DNA of 64,000 nt from Gymnorhina tibicen (Eukaryota; Chordata; Aves; Passeriformes; Artamidae). A program made the position numbers and the translations under genes. Positions 47,922-60,526 of the stretch are shown piece by piece. The stretch spans positions 249,262 to 313,261 of the forward strand of contig VXAZ01000263.1 in assembly GCA_013399875.1 (NCBI GenBank). The letters run 5' to 3'. The notes beneath the pieces were generated by a model. It was given only the letters and a program-made list of their open reading frames with translations. It was not told where the DNA came from and ran no database searches. Position 1 is the stretch's first letter; each line of letters begins with the position of its first letter.

Positions 47922-50900
47922 GTGCCTTTCTGACAGGCACGCGTGAGGGAAGCCTGGAGCTCCATCAGACGCTGGGACTGATGTGGGGCATGCTCAGTGC
48001 AGCCCAGAGTGCCACCTATGGAAGTGCCCTTGCCTTTCCACAAGCAGGATGTTTGCTGGGATTTTCCCTCGTTCATGGCTGGTTTTACCCTTTATTTCAG
48101 AGGTGACAAAACCCCACCCCAGCAAAACAAGACGGGAGGTCTGTACCACCACTTGCCGGCGTCTGGATTTAGGCAGCGAGCCCAGGAGGGTCCTGGCTTG
48201 AATAACTAGGGGAGAAAAATGTTTCCTTTCTGGGCCAGTTAATAATCAGGTCATATTAACGAGTAAAATTTGATTAGGCTTCTGATTAGGAAAGAGTAAG
48301 ACAGGAGTTTGAAGCTTGTTGTGTCAACAGAACAGATTAGCTTGAGTCTGATGTTCTGCTTTCAGTAGGGAACTGTTAATAGAATTACGGTGTCTGACTT
48401 CCTTGTGAGGTTCTGACCAGGATACAGGGCTTTGAGCAGTTGCTAAGCATCATAGGATATGCACTAGGACTTTGTAAACAGCCAGGCAGAAGATTTTACC
48501 AAATCATTTTATTACGATACACAACGATAATAAGGGAGTAGGAAAATCTCTGTCTTTAATGAGTGAGGTAAAACTTGCATGTTGGGAAAATTCCAGTAAG
48601 TTGCTGCCGTGTGCCTGAGGTGACCAGTCAGAAGGGCAGATGTCCTGCTGAAGGGCCCTGAACTCACTGTTGTACAAGACTTTATTTGCAGAACAGCCCA
48701 GTCAATGATGAAAAAGTTCTGAACAATTCTGACAGTCGACCCTTTTTACTGGAAAGCATTAAAGTCAAGTCACCACACCTTGTGAGTGGGCTCATTGTGT
48801 GCAAGAAGAAGCTGCCAACATGATGTGACCTGGAATGGTAATGGCATTTGGGTTCTTACTGAGAACAGATTTTAGAAGAAAAGGAGAAAATAATTCTTGT
48901 AAATTCTTTATTGTAATTTTTTTATTGAGCCTGAGTACTTTCGGCCAGCTCTGAGAACTGGCCAGCAGATCTTCACGTACTAAACCATTGCTGTTTTGTC
49001 ATTCAAACTGGTGTCACAGAAAATCAGGGTACCGACTGTTAAAACCATATTGTAAATGCCTAACATTTAGAAATAAAAATAATGCTTAGCCTACTTTTCT
49101 CATCAGGATGGGATCCAGTGACAGTGTGATTAATCATAGGCTGTTCAGCATCAGTAGGGGGAAATGAAATCTATTAATGCTGCCGTGTTCTCCAGGCACA
49201 GAGGCTGTATTGGGAGGAAATGATCTCTGACGTGAGGGAAGACAGACTCCTAATTCAACACACAAAATTCCACCTGCTGTCAAGAATGATTAGGGATCAG
49301 AAGGGTATCTGAGGGTATCTGTGGGGATTGCTTGATCTTTGTGGCTAATGAAGTTAACTGTCTACAGTCAGACCCCCATTAAAGTTCAGTGTGGTGTTTT
49401 ACATTGTGCCTAAAACATTCCCCTGCCCCCGATATGTAGGAGCAGGACAATTTCTTCCTTGGAGAATGCTTACTCTCTCTAGCTCAGGCACCAGCAGTGT
49501 GAGAGGGTGCACATTGCTCTCAGCTCAGAGCAGCAAGATTTGCTTCTGCTTGTTACTTTGGGCACTGGGGACACTTTTTGGATGCTGTCCAGAGCAGTGC
49601 TTTGCTCTGTTGCCATCATTACCACCACCACTAACAATGCTCTTTAACTTTATTTGGGGGGCAAGGGGATGGGAACAAAGCAATGTTTCTTCTACATATT
49701 TGAACTTCAGCATTGTGTATTTTAATAAACACATCTTCTGTTCTATGTTACAGACAGGCTACCTCTGCCTACTTCACAAATGATTCATTTCAGCATAACC
49801 TCTATGGATTTTCCCCCCCCCAGATCACTTTGAGTTAACCTATGGCGGGGGGGAGCAGATGTGCTGCTGGAATCCAGGTCTTGGATTCTCATGTCTCTGC
49901 AGGAAAGCTGTAGATCATCTGAAGGACACACCAAGGGCAATATGCTGCAATCCATCAGCTAAGAGAGAGCAGGATGGTGATGGTGTGAACAGAAACAGAG
50001 TGACAAGTTGCTGTCACATGCACACTCATGCAGATGACAGGGAGGTGCTTGCACTTAACTGGATCCAGGTAGTGGTATCAAGGCTCCCATATGGAGTGAT
50101 TTGTCTTAGAGGGCAAGTAAGCTAAAAATAACCAGGCAGCTGCAGGGGAGTTTGTCTTGCCAGACCCCCCTCAGTATCAGTAAAGTGAGATTGCTTCATT
50201 ACCGTTATTGAACACTGAATTTGGGTACAGATGTAGCAGAATTGGGACCAGTGGAGAAAAAGTAATCAGAAATACATAAATTTGGGAGGGGACTGGCTAG
50301 AGGAAAGGAGGTACAAGGGGAAAAAAAGGGGTTCAGAAGTGGACAAATGGAAAGTAAGATAAAAGTCAGGTAAAAAACAAAGGAGGGCAGATTTTCCAGC
50401 AGTAAGAGTATGAGCTTTTACAGATGTTAGAGTAGCTGTCCCTCTGGCCTAAGGCCACCAGGATGCCAGAGGTTTGCTCGCCTGCCAGCCAGGTCTGCTT
50501 TGGAAAGGACTGGCATAGGGGAGCAGAGCCAAGAGGGATAACTTGCACCTTAATGTTAAATGCTGTGGGGAGAGAAGGGTGACTTGTATTTCAGTAGCAG
50601 TTATGTGTAATTAATAGGATTTAGCATTGATAAATGGTAGCTTTGTAGCCGTGTGTAATAGTAAGCCAAATAATGTAAATTGGAAACGATAGTCTGTTTA
50701 TTAGTTAATTAAACTGTTTTATTATTTGTTAGTAATATGTTGATTAATCAATAAGAATTACAGTTCCTATCAGTTATATCTCAAGCCTGCAATATAAAGG
50801 AGGAGAGTCAGACCCTGAGGCAACAACCCAGCATGTGATTCTTCTGAAACTGGACCTTGCATGGCTGTGTCTCTGTGGTAAGAAAGTGTTGTAAACATAT

Positions 50901-53900
50901 GTTAAACACCAGTCTGGTTACTCTGCCACTTAGACTGTCTTCCATATAATCTGCAACCTGCAGTGTAATGTATTTTATATAAAAGTTTTTTTATTCCCAT
51001 TTTTAGGTCATTAGTTCCTACATGGTCAAAATTTGATCTCCCAAATGTCCCTGTAATATTTTTAGTTCAGTTAGTTTCAGTTTATGGTTCCTGTTTTGGA
51101 ACAGGGGGGTTGGCAAATTTTGTTTTGGAACTTTGTAATCAGCTTTTCAAATCTGTCTGGGTATTTAATAGCTGCCATTGCAGACAGGATGGTTTGGTTG
51201 GCTTTTTTTCCGAATAGCCTTTTATTTTTTCTTCCTGTGAAATATTATTTAGTTTCTCTTTGAGAAAATTCTCATTCCTGATTTAATTTCCTTTGACTAC
51301 TTTCTAACGATTCTGGGTCAGCTTTAATGCCTTATGAGTAATTTCATTATTTGTTCCGTCTCAGTTCCTTGGTGCCTGACAGTTTCTCTCTCACTGCCTC
51401 TGTCCTGATGTGCAAGTTTCTGCATTGACCAGAATTTAGAGTTTTCCCCATGTAGATGGACATCAGTAATACATAATGGGTGTGCCATTTGTGACACCTT
51501 CACACCAAAATTCTCTTCAGGATGGTGGAAGCAGAGGCTGTTTTCCCCCTTGGAAATTCTCTGACCTTTGCTGGTTAGCACAGCCACGATCACTATTTCT
51601 TTGGCCATGTCTCTGCCCTGTGCCCAGCCAGCAACAAATGGTCATGCCTCATATTTCATGTGGATTTATTAGGGATGCTGAGTTATGCATTTTTATGCTG
51701 GATTACTTACTATACTCATGTCTTGTGTCAAGATCTAGCTGGATGGAAGAACTGAGTGCATTAAAATACCATTTGAGAGGGTTTATTAGTTAATAATACC
51801 TTGAAAGGCAGTTGAATGCTTCCCCTCATGTAAATTTATGCAAATGTTTTTGCACTGAAAGTGGAATTATTATAATAAAGGCAGTATTATGTATATTGAG
51901 GAAGCTGAGCTCTTTGGGTTTAGTTACCCTATCTCTTAGAGTTGAAGAGGCTCATCCTGTCCAGCCTAATTATTTCCACAGATCCCAAGAAGGTTTTTTT
52001 TCTTTCCTCTCAGTTAGTCTCTGAGCTGAATTGTACTGACTGAAGAAATGCAGATGTTTAAAAAGTTCTCTTGGTACCTGCTGCTATGTTGAAGCTGGAT
52101 TAAGTCTTCAGCCAGTCCTGCTCCAGCTGCTGCTGCTGGTTCAGTCATTAGACCTTCCTTAAAACTCCATGAGCAAATGTAACCTGCTTAATGCCAACTC
52201 TCTGCATGCCTTCTGTAATGGCTGAAGTTCCTTTCAGCATTTCCATCCTGCTGCAACCGGAATTAGATGGATTTGTTAACTGTTGAATTTACCTCTGCCC
52301 AGTGCTGTAGGCTGCTCCCTCTCTGGAGCTACATGGAGAGATTTGGTGGCTTCCTCTGCTAGAGCTAAAGATGACCACTAAGGGTTGCAGCTTTGTAAAA
52401 GATTGCTCTGACTGCCTTGAGCCCCAGATCCCTTCTCAGTGATAGCTATTAGCATCTTTTAGCTCACGTAAGTGCAGAGAGGCATACACATAGTGAGGAG
52501 AGAGCAAATGTTTAAGTGCTCCAGGAAGAGCAGTAGAGAGAGCATTAGGATGGAGCAGGGCTCCCGTCTGAGGGCTGCATCCTTGGAGGATGCTGCTGGC
52601 CACAGCAACACTCCTACCTCAGATTCTTTTTCACCTTTTTTATTTTTTGAAGATTTGCACTTGGAAAAGTATTTAGCTGTCATTTAAAGTAACTTTTAGT
52701 GAGTTACGCTCCTATTTACTAGCAGTTTCACTCTTCCCTTCTCTCCCACACCCCTCTTTGAAGGACGAAACAATTGATTTTTCAATCAGAGGCAGAGTGA
52801 GAGGAGTTGGTCCACAAATACGATTTTCTCAAGAGCTTCTGACCACTGATGACTTTTGTTGCCAAACTTTTACTACTTATCCCTGCCTCACATATATGTA
52901 AAAATTTCAGTGAAAAATCTCTGCTTTTCCACTGTCGTTCCTGATGTGGTTTGGATTAGGAAGATCTCGGATGCAGTGCTGTGCAGAAGACAAACAGCAA
53001 ACCTGGACTGCACTGCACAGTGGATTAGTTCAAGTACAGTGGGTGGGGGTAGAAAGACATTGCACTTAGAATAGATAATACACTTAACATCAGACAGAAG
53101 CCTGAGTTTCCACACACTGCTAATCTTGCTAACTTGAATTTTATCAGAAAGTCTGTCTGAGCTGATTTCCATATCATGTTTCTTTCTGTTTAGTAAGTGC
53201 ACTCACTTTGGCCAGTTCTGTTTGTTGTGTGTGTTTACTTTCCTAAATTCATGGAAATGAGTGTTTCTTTCTTTATCTGGAGTAATAAAACCAAAGAATG
53301 TTTTTATATCAACATCAACAAAATTCAATTTGTGAAAATATTTTTTCTATATGAGGGTTTTGAGTCTTTAATTAATTTCATTTCCTGAATTTAGATTCAA
53401 TTGTGTGTTCTTCCTTTTAAGTGTATTCTGTTGTCCATGCTAGAATAGCTCTTCTTGTGATAGATGCAGATATTAAGGAAAACTCCTGATCTGGTGTGTA
53501 GACATTATTGACTTACAACACACACCTGAATTTGTATTTGCTTTCTAGCCCTGGAGAAAACAAACTGACATCAGAGATGTGCCCATTCAGTCACTTAACT
53601 GCTCTGGTGAGAATCTCGAGGAGCAGGGGGGAGAACGGATTGGGTGATGTGAGTTTGAGCTAAGGGGAAGCATTGTTCTGGATTTGTAGTTGGTCTGTTT
53701 TAATATAAGATTTATTATATAGCTTATTATATTCTTGTTGTTCTATTACTATATTCTATATAATTCTATAATTATTTTATTATTATATTGTAGAATATAT
53801 CTGAGTGAAATTAAACATGGGTTTGTATTGAAAGAGGGACTCCTTTTTCCTAGAAAAACTAAATGGGTGTAAGTCACTATATTTAAATATGATTTAATTT

Positions 53901-56599
53901 GCTACTTTTTTAGAGCAATAGGATGTTACTTTCTTCCCTCTGCTCTCTCTAGTCCAGGGCTGGGTAGCTTACAATAAATCCTTGCATCACAACTACGTGG
54001 ACTGAATAGACGAAAAAAGATCACATTCTTAAACATAAGACTTGTGCTGGTGTTCCAGTACCTAATGATATTTATTTAACATTATTTCTAATGCTATGAG
54101 TGACTGAAAAAGGGCTAGATGAGAAAAAAAGGCACAGTGGTGTGCATGTGTTATGGTATTAGAGTTGAGCCTTTGTAGTGTGGGTTAGATTTTTGGGCAA
54201 CTTTCCCAAAATAGGGAAACTCCAGGGAGCTCCAGAACTATGGATGCAAACACATAGAAGCCCAAGCACAGGAAACTTGGTGTGTTTCTAGCTTTTTCTT
54301 TATTTCACAGTCTGTTTCATGTCTGTAGTTGTGCTAAATTGCTGGTATTTGCTGGGTGTCCTGCAAATGAAGAACGGAGGGTGAGGGCAGCAGAGACTCA
54401 GTCTATACAAACAGGAGCTGTGGCAGTGAGCACAGGGAACAGCACGACAGAGGTCTTGGCTGTAACACCAGGTGGAGCATGAGAAGAGAGAAAACATCTG
54501 GGGGGAAAGAGGGGGAGGGTGAGTGATGACAGAGGTACGTTACTGTTTCCTTGCTAAGAAAAAAATTTCCTAATAATTTGTCAGGCTCTACCTTTTCAAG
54601 CTGAAATTCATTACTACATCAAAGTGAATGCCTTGCCACTAACAGAATAAATGTCTCTATTTAGAATGCAAATGAGAAAAATGTATGAATTACAAGACAT
54701 TTTAAGAATTGTGAGTGGCTGGGTGGATGGAGTTAGTCTTATTTTAGAAATTGGCTTTGACATAATTTGATAATAAGTAATAGGCTTAGCTGCTGATTCT
54801 CTAATAACTCGAAATGCAGCAAATCTTTACTGAACGTGTGAGCTGCATTACACATGAATTGTACACAGGCAAGGGGAGTATGTGGGGGGCTGGCTGCTTG
54901 GTTTGTTTGCAGCCTGCCTGCCTCCCTTCCTATCTTCCCACTGTAAAAAGGCAATGACCTCCCTCCCTAGCAGACCACCGGGACAGAGGGTTGAAGTGAG
55001 CCTCGCTCAGCACTGAATTATGCCAGCTTGAGGATGTTATCCTTTTCCAGAGAGCTTGGGAGCCCTTCAGGGGTTAGAAGCACATAACTGGAAGTTTTGT
55101 ACCTCCTCTGTTCATCTGTCTCCTTCCGCCTGGAGGAGAAACCTGCTTGAAAATGCATTATTGGGCAATTCTTGGAAACAGACACTTGAACGCAGATGCA
55201 TTCTTGTCAAAAGGAAACCCAGAAAACATTTGCACAGATGTGGTTGACACAGGAGGTCATGATCTCATTTCATATGTCACTGCTTAATCTTAGCTGAGAT
55301 AATTACAGACATATGGCTGTCTAAATATGAAGTCAACAGGAAGGTATCCAGCTACATGTGGTACTACAAGTAAATCAGATTTTACTGCACAGGCAGCAGC
55401 TGAGGCTATTAGGTAAATACTGGATGTTCCCTGACAAAATTTATCATAAAAAAAAAGACAATAAGTTTAGATTTATTTATTCTTTGTATGTCTTTGTGGG
55501 CTGGTACCAGTGTGGATAAAACTCACGTTAGTATCTCAAAATGTTCGAGTAATAACCAATATAGAACTTAGAAGTTACTTATTTATGTATGTTTTCCAAA
55601 ATATGACAGGATGAAAACTCTGTGTCCAGGAAAAGGTGTAACATATTGCCTAAACCATCTGGGTTGATGCTGGCAAGTCCTGGAAAACATCCAGACAATG
55701 AGGTGTGGATGGTTTGTTTCCCTGGCCAGCAGTTGGGTCAGCATTGTCCCCTGCTTGGGCTCTGACCGGCTGCCAGCCCCAGCAGCACAGCAGCTGTAGG
55801 TGCAGTAAAGCCCTCAAGCAGAGGCTGGTCTGTCACACTCAGAACCAGTCCAAAATGTCCCTCATGGTTTGCCTTTCATAGTGTTGACCCCAAGTGCTTT
55901 TTTTTTTCTTTCTTTCCAGAAGGCCTCACCCTGTGGCCACACCACTATCGCATTTCTGTGGCTCGTATCCACTGCAGCACAGCTACAGCTTTGTTACTAT
56001 TGCTTCAGAGGACTCCCAGAGCTGCTTGGGAAGCCCGTGGATATTTTTGCAGGATACTGCCTTTGCAGCATGCAGTCAAACCCACTGGTTTGTTCCAAGC
56101 TCAGTGGAAGTTTCCTGCACAGCCATGAACAGACATCATTAATTACATTATTTCCTGACTGTAAAGCAGGAGGATGGACTCTCCCCTACTGCCCCTTGTC
56201 ATGCTTTTAAACCATTTGTGAGCATTTGTGGTTTTCTTCCTGTGTGTAGTAAACTGAGGTTGCACTCTTATGGTGTCCTCACTCAGATTTGATTGCCCCC
56301 CCCCCCAAATTCACTGCTAGGATAATTATTTGTCCAGGTCACAAGCAGAGACCCGCATGATGAACTTTGGCAAGGCTTTGTGTGCCAGCTTGTGCTCTTC
56401 TCTGAGCAAGGGCTTGTGCTCCCCCGGTGCTGTGGGCCAGGAGAAGCTCCACAAACCCACAATGAGCACCCCGTGACTTTTCCTGCCAGCCAGACTCTAT
56501 GGGATGTGTTTGCAGGGGCACAGGCGGCAGCAGCAGCAGCGCGAGCTCTGGGTAAGCGCTTTCCCTCGTGTTCTTTGAAACTGAGATTTCACACAAGCC
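47922..56599. other. Intergenic DNA between CBLB and ALCAM, no gene recognised
   Basis: Mixed AT-rich and moderately GC-rich non-coding sequence. It holds poly-C runs at about 49813-49821 and 56296-56306, a very AT-rich tract at 53700-53800, and a motif-rich AT block at 50600-50780 (TTAGTTAATTAAAC, TGATTAATCAATA). No transposon, RNA gene or exon was convincing. Confidence 0.55.
53700..53800. repeat. AT-rich low-complexity tract
   Basis: Roughly 100 bp of almost pure A/T with recurring ATTCTATA/TATTAT words and a short ATATTCTA...TAGAATAT inverted repeat at its flanks. Confidence 0.7.
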
Positions 56600-56618
56600 A
56601 GTGAAGACATACTTCAGT

Positions 56619-56624
56619 TTTATT
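56619..56624 (-). terminator. ALCAM: Candidate distal poly(A) signal, ALCAM
   Basis: AATAAA on the - strand within ACAACAATAAAACTG, with a GT-rich stretch starting about 20 nt downstream, a typical cleavage-site layout. Confidence 0.5.
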
Positions 56625-57166
56625 GTTGTTTAGGCATGGATAGAAACATTAATTCTTTTGCACTCTTGGTTCTTGAAACTTGCCTATAGTGAACTCGGAG
56701 CAGTGAAAAACCCAGCTCCTCGGACTGACGATTTAAAGTGCATAGGAGATCAAGCAGAATCCCAAAAGGCGAGGAGTTGTTTATATTCCTTTTTCTGTAG
56801 CTGTGAAAGTTGAAGGACTTTTTTTTCTTCTCCTTTGCCCTATATTCCCCTGACAGTGGTATGAAAATTTTCAGCCCTTCCCTATGCTTTCCCTTTGGAG
56901 TTTTCCCTATCTTTGGAAGATTCCTCTCTGTATTTAAGAACTATTTGTAGTGTTATAAACAAAGAGAGGTGATGGATGCACACTCCTTCACAGGACTCTG
57001 GTACAACTTTTCCCGTTCAGAGTCATGCCCACTGAATTTGTTTTTTCTTTTAAAAAATGTGTATCGCTTGGCAGTGTTCTTGCACCAAAAGAAAAAGATA
57101 TATTTATATATAAAGTAACTTTTTTGTGTGTTCACGTTTTATTTTGGAAAAACAGGTGTTTAAAAA

Positions 57167-57196
57167 TTTTAGAATTTTTTTAACAAAATTCTAAAA
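57167..57196 (-). repeat. ALCAM: Perfect 12-bp hairpin in ALCAM 3' UTR
   Basis: TTTTAGAATTTT (57167-57178) and AAAATTCTAAAA (57185-57196) are exact reverse complements around a 6-nt loop. The stem is AU-rich, so its stability would be modest. Confidence 0.5.
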
Positions 57197-58776
57197 AGAA
57201 AAAAATCACAATATTTACAGAGATAACAGAATGGCTTAGCCATGCAAAACAAATTACTTTGGTTTTTCCCCCGTTTTACTTTGGTTTAAATATTGACCAA
57301 GATCATAATTTTTTTTCTTTTTGCCAAATAAAACAGTAACAAATTAAAGTTTAGAGGCATATAACAGGATTTCCCTCTAATATTTTATACAGCATAGAGT
57401 TTATAGGACATCTTATGTATTTAATCCATGCCAATGCACTACAGGAAGCTTTTATTAAGACATCAGTCACTACTGCCCAGACATTTAACATTTTACAAAT
57501 TTACAAGTAACAGTGTTTTCTTCCCCCTAAATAATGCAAAAGTGGCAAAATACATTTCCTAACGTCCATCTTTTTCTTTTATTTATTTATTTATTTTTGC
57601 CTACCAGTCTATAAAAACTTACTTTTTCCCTGGATATTTGTAAATGGAAACCTGATGTTCTGCTTACTCTACTGTTCCTCTCCATCAAAGCTGCCTGTTA
57701 CCTTCTTCCACAAACTAACTTACCAGATAAGATGAAACTTATCTCCCTTAAGTACAACTTTCTGTTGGCCATTCACCCTAAAACCTTTTCTTATCAAGTA
57801 CCATTCTAAAAATTCCCTCAAGCAAAAACCACGTTTATAAAGTTACAAACTTGAATGTAACTAAAGATACATAGACATTTCATTGTTACAATTATATGTA
57901 CTGTTTGATAAATTAGGTACCAGTTAAAAACACTAAAATTATCTCAAGGTGCATTCAATATCTGTAGCATAGTTAACAAAAACACACAAAAAATATATAT
58001 ATATATTTTCTATTTTTGTGGGAAAAAATGCAGCTTTGATATGATCACGTTTTAAAAAAAGTTTCCAATTCTGACTGGTATCTCTCTGAAATGAAGAAAA
58101 GGTACAGTACTTTAAGGCAGAGAATAACATAAAGGAATCAAAATTAATCCAGAATTCCAGTTCCTTATCCTAATGCTAACATGAAAGACAACCGATAACC
58201 ATCAATAAAATGCGTGTCTTGCTCTAGAAGAAAAGGATTTATTAGCCACCAGCTGTATGTAGGCTAGGAATTTTTCATAGTGTTCCTTGCTCAATACCCA
58301 GACTTCTTCAGGGAAACTCTTTATTCCCTTTCTAGCTTGTTTAGCTTTGCATGGTTTTTTGAATGTTCCCTTTCATTAACAATTTAGTTCATTCTTGTCA
58401 CAGCTGTCACCCTTCTGCTTTACCATGATTTCAAAGAACAAAAAAGGAGTTTGACATTTTCCTTTAAGACAATCTTACACTCTAGGTACTTGCTACAAAG
58501 CAGAGGCTTCACTGATAACAACCAGAATTAGACATGTACCTGCTCAAAGGGTGTCATAAAAACAATTGAAATAAAACCATTACACTATACATCAGATTAA
58601 CAGCAACTCCCAGAACAAAGCCTTACAGTGTATAAAAATAGCTACGTAAAAAATTTACATAAAGGCAAACAAAAAGAAATCTTCAGTGCAGACATTTACA
58701 AAAAAATATTTCAAACAGAACACAACATGGTGACCTATTATCATGGCTGTTGCCAAAATTAGTTTGTGGGGTTTTT

Positions 58777-60520
58777 TTAGCTTGAGATAATTGTGTCTAA
58801 AATCCTTTGAAAACCTGGTAGTATGATCTGCTTAATACTTGAACCATGAATAGCTGTCACTTCTTTGTATATGTTTAAATACAATCCACGTTCATGCTTC
58901 AATTGGTCTATATGTATTCTCTGAAAATATGAAAGATAAAAGCCAGTTAAACATTTTAAAGTATGTTAACCATCATGACTACTCAGTATCTAAGCTTCAA
59001 ATAAACAGCTACATGAATAGTACTTTCTTCTGCAGCTCAATGAGGTAAACTCTTTCATGACAAGAATCACTGTTGCAATATTGTTCCCAGTACATCCAGT
59101 AAGTTTATCTCGTAAATAATGGATTTATGTCCATTTCATTTATGCAGATCTACTGATCTGAAGGAATACAGAGTAAAAGGTTGCACTGAAGACACACAAT
59201 GCATTTATGCTGCAACCTTTTCAAAATCCAAATTGACTTGTTTTCCACCTTTACATCCCTCCTAGGACATAATTTTGGTATTCCCGATTCCCTTTTCCAA
59301 ACTAGTAAAAAACTGATATTGCTGGTAAGGTGACTACAACAATGCTGCATCTCTTTATGAATTCTGAATATTTAGTGCAAAACTTGTGATTTGTATTTGA
59401 AAATTTCAGACAACACTGACATATTGAAGTGAATAATGACAGTTGCATTCATTTAAATAATAAACCTTGTTATGTAAATATGAAATATCATAATTTTACA
59501 TAATTCCAAATGCTTTAAACCCCTTTTTCACCTCAAGAAGGTATCCAGTGCTATTAACTTAAGATCACTGAAAATCAGGGCTGTCTACAGCTTTCCTGTG
59601 GAGGAGCTCACAATGCAAACACTCCTGAACATGTACTACTCTCATTTTTAAGAACAGTTGATGACAAACTCAACAAACCTCTCTATGGTTAGCTGGTTTC
59701 CAGACTCTTGTGTTACCACAGTGTTAATTTTAAATGGCCTAAATTGGCTAGAAAAATGGTCTAACCCCCTCCTTTGGGTATTAAGAGGAGAGGTGCAGCA
59801 GTGGTGTACGTACGTGTGAGCACAGGGTGGTGCTCTTGGTGCTTTGCAGTGCTCCTGTAATTCCCGACAGAACTCGGGCATCTGCCGGATCATTTGTAAA
59901 CAATTTACTTCATACAGATCCCAGCAGGGGAAACTTTCAAACCTGTTACTAATGTAATGTACAGTGTCTCTTTTCTGGGATAGAACTGATCACAGTATTG
60001 GTGTGTGAAATCTAGACTTAGAGAATTGTTCTGTTCTAAGGGAAGGAAGTTTCACAACCTTTGCATTAATGATGAAAAAAGTGACCAAGGACTTGGAAAC
60101 TTGCTTTCAGTAGGGGAAAAAGCTCCTGTAAACATTTCAAGTCATAATTTGAAACCTTCTGAACTCTACCTAAACATATAGTTCATATGAACACTTACAT
60201 ACACACACACGTCCCACAGTGTACAAATTTATATTTTCACTTCCTCGAGCCCATGCATTAAAAGAAAGGCAAATATTAAGTTCCATCTGAATGTCAGGCT
60301 TCTTTTTATATTTTTGTATGCAGCTTTGTATGAATTCTTAACTGGCCAAAAGCTTGAGTATGTCTGTCCTAAAACTACACCACCAAATGACCCCACTGCC
60401 TCACCTCTGGAAGGTGAGCACCAGACCAAGCTACAGGTTTGATCACAAGAGAGAAATGATGGACAAAGAGATGTTAATGCTGTAATATGAAACACTTACC
60501 TGGAATGATGACTGACACAT
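58777..60520 (-). other. Downstream ORF in ALCAM 3' UTR, spliced, 54 codons, in frame
   Basis: Nine bases after the ALCAM stop an ATG occurs in good context (A at -3, + strand 60518-60520). The frame reads MCQSSFQ to the exon end at 60500, then continues across the intron (58921-60499) as RIHIDQLKHERGLYLNIYKE, VTAIHGSSIKQIILPGFQRI and LDTIISS, ending in TAA at 58777-58779. It is in the same frame as the ALCAM protein, so stop-codon readthrough would add 56 residues. It is Ile/Leu-rich with no domain I recognise. Chance openness or RNA-level conservation of the UTR are real alternatives. Confidence 0.3.
58921..60499 (-). other. ALCAM: ALCAM last intron (within 3' UTR)
   Basis: A 1.58-kb intron on the - strand. 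The donor CATTCCAG|gtaagtg (60499 downward) is near-consensus and the acceptor is tttcatattttcag (58921). Because the junction lies only 27 nt after the stop, it should not trigger nonsense-mediated decay. Open frames within it, such as 59648-59893 and 60229-60495, have no recognisable product. Confidence 0.7.
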
Positions 60521-60526
60521 TTTCTC

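Larger units (their letters stand above)
56600..58920 (-). other. ALCAM: ALCAM terminal exon: 3' UTR (contains downstream ORF)
   Basis: On the - strand a strong acceptor, CTTTTATCTTTCATATTTTCAG, ends at 58921 and pairs with the donor at 60499 just after the ALCAM stop. The exon then runs through AT-rich, stop-dense sequence to a canonical AATAAA (+ strand 56619-56624), followed by a GT-rich TGGCTTGTGTGA element (about 56588-56600). This implies about 2.3 kb of 3' UTR. Earlier - strand AATAAA hexamers occur near 57439-57446 and within 57580-57600, so shorter forms are possible. The first 144 nt (58777-58920) are open in the frame of the ALCAM protein. Acceptor and donor are clear; the exact 3' end is inference. 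Confidence 0.65.

Noticed and set aside
47552..48106. 184-codon + strand frame
   Set aside because: It overlaps the longer - strand frame and the CpG patch, and shows no domain, start context or splice evidence. Best explained by GC composition.
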